Of a stretch of DNA of 47,555 bases, positions 34,018-38,738 are shown piece by piece (position 1 is the stretch's first letter; each line of letters opens with the position of its first letter). The notes below the pieces were generated by a model. It had not been told where the DNA came from and did not search any database. It was given only the letters and a program-made list of their open reading frames with translations. The stretch comes from a virus, in IMG/VR virus record IMGVR_UViG_3300010391_000062, positions 1 through 47,555 of that record. One strand, written 5' to 3'. Made by a program: the position numbers and the translations under genes.

Positions 34018-34539
34018 TCACCCCGCCCCCGCCGCATCCCCCACTCGCCCCTCGGTACGCTGGCTGGCCTCGCCCACCGGCTCCGCGCTCCCCCCCGCTC
34101 CCCCCATACCCCCAGAGGAAGAAGGCTCCTCCCCTCGCCCCCGAATCTCCGCACGCACCCTTGCCAACGGATCACTCCCGCCCCCCTTCGCCCCCGCCGC
34201 CGGACGCATCGCCGCATACCACGCTAACACCTTTGCCGCCGCCGCATCCCCCCTCGCCCCCGGATCCCGCATCCCTCGCCGCAACGCCGCCAGCGCTAGC
34301 CGCACGTCCGCCGGCCACGGTTGCCGCCTGTCCATCAGCTCCTGCGCCGCACGACCACGTGCTCCACATGCCCGGGCATCCCCCCCGCCAAAGCCCTTCC
34401 GCACCATCGCCGGAGCACTCATCTCCCCAAGTGTCACGCGTCCCCCGGCCGTTGTCCACTCCTCTCCTTGCCTCCTCCGCTTCGCCGCACCGCGTCCATC
34501 TCCCGCGCCATCCGGCCCGCAGCGCGCGTCCTGGCGCAT
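34018..34539 (-). CDS. Helical basic protein, possible small terminase or regulator
   Basis: A 173-residue protein from ATG 34539. The core (about 60-130) has QELMDRRQPWPADVRLALAA followed by ALRRGMRDPGARGDAAAAKV and LAWYAAM, the helical, charged look of small-terminase or DNA-binding early proteins. The N-terminus is Arg/Gly-rich, the C-terminus Gly/Ser-rich. It is the first minus-strand gene, far from the terminase large genes. Base composition is extreme, so the ends are uncertain. Function is a guess. Confidence 0.5.
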   Translation of the reverse strand: MRQDARCGPDGAGDGRGAAKRRRQGEEWTTAGGRVTLGEMSAPAMVRKGFGGGDARACGARGRAAQELMDRRQPWPADVRLALAALRRGMRDPGARGDAAAAKVLAWYAAMRPAAGAKGGGSDPLARVRAEIRGRGEEPSSSGGMGGAGGSAEPVGEASQRTEGRVGDAAGAG

Positions 34540-34904
34540 CCTAGCCCCCCCCCGGCAGGGGTGGGGAGAGTCGCGGCCCGGAGGCACGGGCAGGGTGAAG
34601 GAGTCACATGGGTGCCTGTTGCGTTTCTGGGGCCGGTGGGACTCCTGGGGGGGGGCCCCAGGCGGTAGGGATCCATGGGGCCCCTCCAGGGCGGGTGGGG
34701 GCATCGGCGGCAGTCCCGGGGGGTAGCGGCGGTGGGGGGGGGTACCGAGGGAGTGGGGAATGGAGGTTTGGCGACCGAGGTCCGCAGGCTCCGCCAGCGC
34801 CCCTCAGTCGAGGGGTTCGATACCGCTGGGAGAGCGGAAAGTCAAACTGGTGCACCGCGGTTGCACTGGTGCACTGGGCTTCCGGCAGGGGGTAAGATGG
34901 CGAG
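34540..34904. promoter_or_regulatory. Divergent control region with G-runs, hairpins and a direct repeat
   Basis: 365 bp between divergent operons, with no gene seen. It holds a 7-bp stem hairpin CCTGGGG/CCCCAGG with a G5 loop (34644-34662), a perfect 6-bp stem CCCCTC/GAGGGG with loop AGTC (34800-34815), many G-runs that could form G-quadruplexes, and two exact copies of ACTGGTGCAC (34846-34855 and 34865-34874). TAAGAT (34893-34898) lies six bases before the 34905 ATG as a candidate -10 without a clear -35. Confidence 0.5.
34846..34874 (+). promoter_or_regulatory. Direct repeat ACTGGTGCAC x2, candidate operator
   Basis: Two identical 10-mers start 19 bp apart, each containing the palindrome GTGCAC. 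They sit 19-48 bp before the TAAGAT candidate -10 of the plus operon, where an activator or repressor would bind. Confidence 0.45.
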
Positions 34905-35447
34905 ATGCCCCCTGTGGACTGGGACCTGCTGCGAGCGGAGATGCCGCGGTGGAAGATCGAGTTGGCCAACCGGATGCGGGAGGAGATGACTCCTCCAGAG
35001 CAGAGGGTCTGGAACTTGGTGCGCGACCGCGGGATGGGGGTGGAGTTCGGGGCGCAGGTTCCGCTTCTGGGCTACATCCTGGACTTCTTCTGCCCTCAGC
35101 TGGGCTTGGCCATCGAGACGGACGGGAGGCACCACGGATCCGCTCGAGTACGTCGCAGGGATACGGTTCGAGACAGGGTGTTCCGAGAACACGGGGTCTG
35201 GACTCTTCGGTTCACGGCCTCGGCGGTCGCCGATGACCTGCCCAGGGTGGCGTGGGGCATCAGGCAGGCCATCCGGATTGCGAGAGAGGTCAGCGACCCA
35301 TGGATCAGAACGAGCGATCTCCTGGATGTTCTCATCCGGCAGCTCTGCAAGGACAGGTCGAGGATCTCTGGGGTAGACCGGAGAGATGTTCGCCAAGAGG
35401 TGCTGGTCCGCGTGCTCAAGAGCGGCGGGATTCTGAGGATCGCATGA
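34905..35447 (+). CDS. DUF559-type endonuclease-fold protein
   Basis: A 180-residue protein from ATG 34905. The order MTPPEQRVWNLVRDRGMGVE, then FGAQVPLLGYILDFFCPQLG, LAIETDGRHH, and RDRVFREHGVWTLRFTA is the DUF559/Vsr-like nuclease pattern: PExxxW helix, the D of YILDFF, and the E of the AIETDGxxH strand as the PD-(D/E)XK site. The C-terminal 40 residues are extra and helical. Such proteins may nick or cut DNA; the specific role in phages is not established. It is the first gene of this operon. Confidence 0.75.
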   Translation: MPPVDWDLLRAEMPRWKIELANRMREEMTPPEQRVWNLVRDRGMGVEFGAQVPLLGYILDFFCPQLGLAIETDGRHHGSARVRRRDTVRDRVFREHGVWTLRFTASAVADDLPRVAWGIRQAIRIAREVSDPWIRTSDLLDVLIRQLCKDRSRISGVDRRDVRQEVLVRVLKSGGILRIA

Positions 35448-35509
35448 TCAGAGAGCGCCATGGGGAGCGCATCTTGCGGGGGTTCGGGAGAGAGGCGAGG
35501 ATCGCATGA
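35444..35509 (+). CDS. 21-residue overlapping micro-ORF
   Basis: MIRERHGERILRGFGREARIA, ATG overlapping the previous stop and its own stop overlapping the next ATG. The 13-bp sequence GAGGATCGCATGA occurs at both junctions (35435-35447 and 35497-35509). It may be translated for coupling, or it may simply be a duplicated junction. Confidence 0.35.
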   Translation: MIRERHGERILRGFGREARIA

Positions 35510-35547
35510 CCGACCTTGGTCTTCTGCCCACGGAGCGTGACGCATGA
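35506..35547 (+). CDS. 13-residue overlapping micro-ORF
   Basis: MTDLGLLPTERDA from ATG 35506, with four-base overlaps at both ends. Together with the preceding micro-ORF it would carry ribosomes from the nuclease gene to the gene at 35544. The product may be unimportant. Confidence 0.3.
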   Translation: MTDLGLLPTERDA

Positions 35548-35900
35548 GCCTCTCGGAGGTGCTGGCGAAGCTCCAGGTGCTGGAGAAGGCGGCGACGCCG
35601 GGGCCGTGGAAGCAGGACGATCACTCGGCTGTCCTTGCTCCGGGAGGAGACGAGTTCCCGTATGGGAGCAAGTTGGTTGCAGAGACGCCCAACTACCTCG
35701 GCAACGCGGCCTTCATCGCGGCCATCCGGAACGCGACGCCTGCGCTGCTCAGGATCGCACGTTCGGCAACGCGGCAGTTCACGTGCTCGGGTAGCACGAT
35801 GCTGGAAGTCATCAGCGACACGGAAGAGCGGAAGCATGAGCTGAAGATGGCCCTGAAGGAGCTGGAGACGGTGGATCTGCCCACGGAGGCTGGGGCGTGA
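35544..35900 (+). CDS. Small phage protein (TPGPW motif)
   Basis: A 118-residue protein from ATG 35544. KAATPGPWKQDDHSAVLAPG near the start and AAFIAAIRNATPALLRIA in the middle match a common class of uncharacterised phage early proteins (Ead/Ea22-like). The C-terminus is a charged helix. GTGA overlap to the next gene. Function is unknown. Confidence 0.65.
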   Translation: MSLSEVLAKLQVLEKAATPGPWKQDDHSAVLAPGGDEFPYGSKLVAETPNYLGNAAFIAAIRNATPALLRIARSATRQFTCSGSTMLEVISDTEERKHELKMALKELETVDLPTEAGA

Positions 35901-36142
35901 CGGAACGGACTCACGACGAACGGAAGGAAGAGGATCTGGAGCGCGTCCGGCGGCACGTCGCGCAGCTCGCCGAGCACTTCGACTCGGTTGAGGTCTTCTG
36001 CACGCGCAGTGCTGGCGAGGAGACGATGAGCGTGAACTTGGGGGCCGGCAACTGGTTTACCCGGTACGGACAGGTTGTGGAGTGGATCCTGAAGGCTGAT
36101 GCGCGCACCTGCAATGCGGTGGATGCAGAGGACGACATGTGA
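35897..36142 (+). CDS. Small early protein
   Basis: Eighty-one residues from GTG 35897, overlapping the previous stop. A charged N-terminal helix (MTERTHDERKEEDLERVRRH) is followed by a small alpha/beta region (SVNLGAGNWFTRYGQVVEWI). Function is unknown. Confidence 0.65.
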   Translation: MTERTHDERKEEDLERVRRHVAQLAEHFDSVEVFCTRSAGEETMSVNLGAGNWFTRYGQVVEWILKADARTCNAVDAEDDM

Positions 36143-36345
36143 GGCGCATGGAACCGCAGCTTGATCCCGGGATCCTGGAGCGGCTGCTCCCGTGCTACGC
36201 GGAGAGCATCGAGGTCGCGCTGGCCAACGGCCACACCCTCCGGGATGCGTTGGCCATCATGGGGCGCGAGATCGACGGGATCGCGGACGTGAAGCTCCGG
36301 AAGGGCGAGATGTCCAATCAGCACCTCGCCCACGACGAGCCGTGA
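36139..36345 (+). CDS. Small helical early protein
   Basis: Sixty-eight residues from GTG 36139; ATG 36148 is an alternative. It reads MRRMEPQLDPGILERLLPCY, then YAESIEVALANGHTLRDAL. It is helical, with no known motif. It is the last gene before a 71-nt gap that holds a promoter. Confidence 0.6.
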   Translation: MRRMEPQLDPGILERLLPCYAESIEVALANGHTLRDALAIMGREIDGIADVKLRKGEMSNQHLAHDEP

Positions 36346-36379
36346 ACATCGTCGTCCTGGACTTTTCCCGGGATTTTCC

Positions 36380-36409
36380 TTGACGCCCTCGGGAAGGCCC
36401 CGCTAGCCT
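36380..36409 (+). promoter_or_regulatory. Promoter with leaderless geometry
   Basis: TTGACG (36380-36385), an 18-bp spacer and TAGCCT (36404-36409), followed by seven bases and the ATG at 36417. No Shine-Dalgarno site exists in the gap, so translation would start at or very near the mRNA 5' end. Confidence 0.55.
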
Positions 36410-36416
36410 CCCCGGC

Positions 36417-36707
36417 ATGAAGAACAAGCCCAAGGCGTCGAAGTCTCGCTCTCCCCTTCAGGTCGGCAACGCGGTCCTCATCCGCACGGTGACGCACTAC
36501 CACACCGGGCGCATCGTCGAGATGGACGAGCACAGCGTCGTTCTCGAAGACGCAGCGTGGATCGCGGACACGGGCCGGTTCGGGACCTTCCTGAAGACCG
36601 GCGAACTCAAGGAAGTCGAACCCTTCCCGGGGCTCGTGTCGGTGGCCCGGGGATCCATCGTGGACGTGACGGCCTGGCCGCACCCTCTGCCCCGCGAGCA
36701 GAAGTAG
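36417..36707 (+). CDS. Conserved-type small phage protein (VRTVTxYxTGR family)
   Basis: Ninety-six residues from ATG 36417. VGNAVLIRTVTHYHTGRIVE, then VVLEDAAWIADTGRFGTFLK and a C-terminal PLPREQK are features of a widespread uncharacterised small beta-barrel protein of phages. It starts its own promoter-led unit. Function is unknown. Confidence 0.75.
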   Translation: MKNKPKASKSRSPLQVGNAVLIRTVTHYHTGRIVEMDEHSVVLEDAAWIADTGRFGTFLKTGELKEVEPFPGLVSVARGSIVDVTAWPHPLPREQK

Positions 36708-36711
36708 ACCC

Positions 36712-36909
36712 GTGACCGCCGCAGTCCTGAGGATCGGCTACGAACGGCCGCGGTCGGGGTCGCGGTCGCGGTCGCGGTCGCGGTCGGGGTCGTGGTCGCG
36801 GTCGGGGTCGTGGTCGTGGTCGCGGTCGTGGTCGCGGTCGTGGTCGCGGGCGGGGTCGTGGTCGTGGTCGCGGTCGGGGTCGTGGTCGTGGTCGTGGAGC
36901 AGCCGGTGA
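36712..36909 (+). CDS. Arg/Trp/Gly-Ser dipeptide-repeat peptide, copy 1
   Basis: Sixty-five residues from GTG 36712. A short head (MTAAVLRIGYERP) is followed by 24 X-Ser dipeptides where X is Arg, Trp or Gly, then WSSR. Composition is extreme: cationic and Trp-rich, with no acidic residue after the head. The head, tail and repeat type recur in the gene at 37136-37309. Cationic Trp-rich peptides are often membrane-active, but Arg-Ser repeats also bind RNA; no function is shown. The other frames of the array are also open (Val/Ala/Gly forward; Asp-Arg/His/Pro reverse), so the frame choice rests on the conserved head and the stop/start coupling. Confidence 0.6.
   Translation: MTAAVLRIGYERPRSGSRSRSRSRSGSWSRSGSWSWSRSWSRSWSRAGSWSWSRSGSWSWSWSSR
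36751..36894 (+). repeat. NGGTCG hexamer array, 24 copies
   Basis: Twenty-four tandem hexamers of the form NGGTCG, with N being C, G or T; one copy reads CGGGCG. In the gene frame each unit is NGG-TCG, that is Arg/Gly/Trp then Ser. Only the first base varies apart from that one unit. Confidence 0.9.
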
Positions 36910-37139
36910 AGCGATCCTGTGATCTCATGGCGCTCTTCCGGTCTTCTGGGCGATCCATCGAACGCGCGGCCGGAGAGGCGGGCCTCTCCGAGAAGACGTT
37001 TCGCCGGCTCATTGCCAGAGAGAAGCGCAAGTGGCACTGGCGTGTGCTCATGGCTGCGGCGCAGTGGGCGAGCGCGCGATCCGGGCGCAAGGTGACGGAG
37101 GAGGACGTGTGGGACTGGCTCCAGGGAGACAAGACATGA
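36906..37139 (+). CDS. HTH protein between the two repeat peptides
   Basis: Seventy-seven residues from GTG 36906, overlapping the stop of repeat copy 1; its stop overlaps the ATG of copy 2. RSIERAAGEAGLSEKTFRRL then IAREKRKWHWRVLMAAAQW looks like a helix-turn-helix with a basic recognition region. The C-terminus (VTEEDVWDWLQGDKT) is helical. It is locked translationally between the two repeat peptides, so the three probably act together. Confidence 0.6.
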   Translation: MKRSCDLMALFRSSGRSIERAAGEAGLSEKTFRRLIAREKRKWHWRVLMAAAQWASARSGRKVTEEDVWDWLQGDKT

Positions 37140-37309
37140 CCGCCGCCGTTCTCAGGATCGGCTACGAACGGCCGCGGTCGTGGTCGCGGTCGCGGTCGGG
37201 GTCGTGGTCGCGGTCGTGGTCGTGGTCGTGGTCGGGGTCGTGGTCGTGGTCGTGGCCGCGGTCGGGGTCGCGGTCGGGGTCGCGGTCGTGGTCGTGGAGC
37301 AGCCGGTGA
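37136..37309 (+). CDS. Arg/Trp/Gly-Ser dipeptide-repeat peptide, copy 2
   Basis: Fifty-seven residues from ATG 37136. It has the same 13-residue head (MTAAVLRIGYERP) and WSSR tail as copy 1, around 20 X-Ser dipeptides (one is Trp-Pro). The head codons differ at several silent positions while the protein is identical, which suggests selection on the peptide itself. It is the last plus-strand gene before a converging minus-strand operon. Confidence 0.6.
   Translation: MTAAVLRIGYERPRSWSRSRSGSWSRSWSWSWSGSWSWSWPRSGSRSGSRSWSWSSR
37175..37294 (+). repeat. NGGTCG hexamer array, 20 copies
   Basis: Twenty tandem NGGTCG units (one TGGCCG), N being C, G or T, in a different order from the first array. 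The flanks (GGATCGGCTACGAACGGCCG before, TGGAGCAGCCGGTGA after) are identical to those of the array at 36751-36894. Confidence 0.9.
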
Positions 37310-37315
37310 TGCTGC

Positions 37316-37513
37316 CTACCCCTCAGCGCCCGGCTCCCGCTTCTCGACGCGCGCCCTTCGTCGCACCTCGCGCCCCTCCTCGGACTCGATCCACTCCCTG
37401 AAGGGCACGTAGCGCGAGGGGGCCGGATCCGGCACGGGGGCTGGCATTCGGCACTTCCAGCACTCCCCGGCCATCCGGTGGACGGGACACCAACGCTTGT
37501 CGGGGTCGGTCAT
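37316..37513 (-). CDS. Small zinc-binding-type protein
   Basis: Sixty-five residues from ATG 37513. RWCPVHRMAGECWKCRMPAP holds three cysteines and a histidine in a knuckle-like spacing. The C-terminus is Glu/Arg-rich. It is the last gene of the HTH operon and converges with the repeat peptide gene, with a 6-nt gap. Function is unknown. Confidence 0.6.
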   Translation of the reverse strand: MTDPDKRWCPVHRMAGECWKCRMPAPVPDPAPSRYVPFREWIESEEGREVRRRARVEKREPGAEG

Positions 37514-37740
37514 CGCGCGGTCAGTCCGTGCCACGCGATGCGGCGCGTCTCGATGGTGAATTCGCCGAACCCGGCGTCCACCTCGTCGTAGATCGCTTGA
37601 GCGAGGGGATCCGCAAACGTCACCCCATCCGCCCTCGGCACGCCGTACCGAGGAGGCACACGGCGCATCTTGCCCTTGAGGCCCCACAGGCGCATGAGCA
37701 TCCTGCGCCACTTGGCCTGCTTGCGGCGACTGGCGCTCAC
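37510..37740 (-). CDS. Small basic protein
   Basis: Seventy-six residues from GTG 37740. A very basic N-terminus (MSASRRKQAKWRRMLMRLWG) is followed by a compact region (GVTFADPLAQAIYDEVDAGF). It may bind nucleic acid. It overlaps both neighbours by four bases. Confidence 0.6.
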   Translation of the reverse strand: MSASRRKQAKWRRMLMRLWGLKGKMRRVPPRYGVPRADGVTFADPLAQAIYDEVDAGFGEFTIETRRIAWHGLTAR

Positions 37741-38054
37741 GAGACGTTCTCCTCAACAGGGGGAGAGCAGAGAACCGCAAGCCGCCTCTCGGCTTCCGCG
37801 TCTCCCTTGAACCAGGAGCCACGCACGGACGTGCCGTGCTCCAGGAGGTCCAGCCTTGTGAGTTCGTGGAGGATGATCTGGACGAGGCGCTGGTCGAGAC
37901 TCGTCTTGAGCGCGAGGTCGGTGAAGTAGCAGTCCGGTCCGCCGAGGAGGAGCAAGTCGAGGATCGACTGGAATGCCTCGGTGATGGCGCTGTCCGAGCA
38001 TCCGCACCAGCCAAGCGCCTCGAACAGCGAGTCCTCGTTGAGTTTCGTGTTCAT
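37737..38054 (-). CDS. Small winged-helix-like protein
   Basis: A 105-residue protein from ATG 38054. DSAITEAFQSILDLLLLGGP, then DLALKTSLDQRLVQIILHEL and TRLDLLEHGTSVRGSWFKG follow the spacing of a winged helix: helix, recognition helix, then hairpin. It could be a DNA-binding regulator acting with the HTH protein upstream. The fold is inferred from pattern only. Confidence 0.55.
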   Translation of the reverse strand: MNTKLNEDSLFEALGWCGCSDSAITEAFQSILDLLLLGGPDCYFTDLALKTSLDQRLVQIILHELTRLDLLEHGTSVRGSWFKGDAEAERRLAVLCSPPVEENVS

Positions 38055-38323
38055 CGTGCGGCCTCCGCGAACAACAGCCCCATGCGCTCCTTGGCCTTCA
38101 CGGGCTTGCCCTTCGGGGCCAGCCGTTCGCGCAGCTCCGCGTTCGGCTTCCACCGGCCCTCGTGCATCAGCCACCCGCGCACCAGCGTGTGCGACACCCC
38201 GAGGATCACCGCCGTCCGCCGCATCCCCAGGACCGCCACCACGCACCGGATCGCCCGGAGCCATGGAGGGTCCCCCGGGAGCACCTGGAGCAGGCGGGGG
38301 TTCGTGGGTCGGCCGGTTCTCAT
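38051..38323 (-). CDS. Helix-turn-helix regulator candidate
   Basis: Ninety residues from ATG 38323. AVLGMRRTAVILGVSHTLVR followed by GWLMHEGRWKPNAELRERL fits a helix-turn-helix with the recognition helix SHTLVRGW. The gene is read from a promoter that occupies the same DNA as the divergent promoter for 38369. It is therefore a good candidate for the protein that controls that switch. No Shine-Dalgarno site precedes the ATG. Confidence 0.65.
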   Translation of the reverse strand: MRTGRPTNPRLLQVLPGDPPWLRAIRCVVAVLGMRRTAVILGVSHTLVRGWLMHEGRWKPNAELRERLAPKGKPVKAKERMGLLFAEAAR

Positions 38324-38329
38324 GGAATC

Positions 38330-38358
38330 ATGTTGCCATTGCGGGGCCTCTCCGTCAA
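38330..38358 (-). promoter_or_regulatory. Minus-strand promoter of the HTH operon, leaderless geometry
   Basis: TTGACG (38358-38353), a 17-bp spacer, CAACAT (38335-38330), then six bases to the ATG at 38323. Its -35 overlaps the -10 of the plus-strand promoter and its -10 overlaps the plus-strand -35. Confidence 0.6.
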
Positions 38359-38361
38359 GAT
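38333..38361 (+). promoter_or_regulatory. Plus-strand promoter opposed to the HTH promoter, leaderless geometry
   Basis: TTGCCA (38333-38338), a 17-bp spacer, CAAGAT (38356-38361), then seven bases to the ATG at 38369. RNA polymerase could occupy only one of the two overlapping promoters at a time. Confidence 0.6.
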
Positions 38362-38368
38362 CCTGGGC

Positions 38369-38737
38369 ATGAAGAACCTCTTCCTCTTCGTGGCCCTTCT
38401 TCTCGCGGGCCTTCTCCGGGCCTCGGATATCCCGCTCTCCACGGTCACCGCCTTCGGCTCCTCGGGTGGCGTCTCAGTCCTGGCGCTCTGCTCCGGCGAG
38501 ACGGTCTTCGCCGAGACCGGGAGCATCTCCGTCCGCGGCACTTCCCTGCACTTCGACGGCCCGAGCGTCACCCTGACGAACGGCCCGAACATCCTGGAGA
38601 CCTCCTACGTGGACGCGCTCAACCGCACCCACGTCGTCAAGACGGACTGCAACGGGCTCTCGCCGGATCAGTGTGCGACGATCCACCTGAAGTTCGTCGC
38701 CGCCATGCAGAAGCTTTTCCCCCCGAAGGGAGCCTGA
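38369..38737 (+). CDS. Secreted protein with signal peptide
   Basis: A 122-residue protein from ATG 38369. A clear signal peptide (MKNLFLFVALLLAGLLRAS) is followed by a beta-rich body with two cysteines (about residues 35 and 95). The body has GSISVRGTSLHFDGPSVTLT and LETSYVDALNRTHVVKTDC. It would be exported to the periplasm or outside. It is the first gene of the long plus-strand late unit. Function is unknown; lysis or envelope modification are possible. Confidence 0.65.
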   Translation: MKNLFLFVALLLAGLLRASDIPLSTVTAFGSSGGVSVLALCSGETVFAETGSISVRGTSLHFDGPSVTLTNGPNILETSYVDALNRTHVVKTDCNGLSPDQCATIHLKFVAAMQKLFPPKGA

Positions 38738-38738
38738 G

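Noticed and set aside
33905-34726. Plus-strand 273-codon Pro/Ala/Ser-rich frame
   Set aside because: Low-complexity result of C-rich DNA, no ribosome site, no domain; the minus-strand frame opposite has a more protein-like helical core.
34800-34830. GGTTCGATACC resembling a tRNA T-loop
   Set aside because: The stem pairs poorly and no acceptor, D or anticodon arms can be formed around it; it follows a separate 6-bp hairpin.
36751-37294. Repeated arrays as a possible CRISPR
   Set aside because: Units are 6 bp and contiguous with no unique spacers, and the arrays lie inside coding frames.
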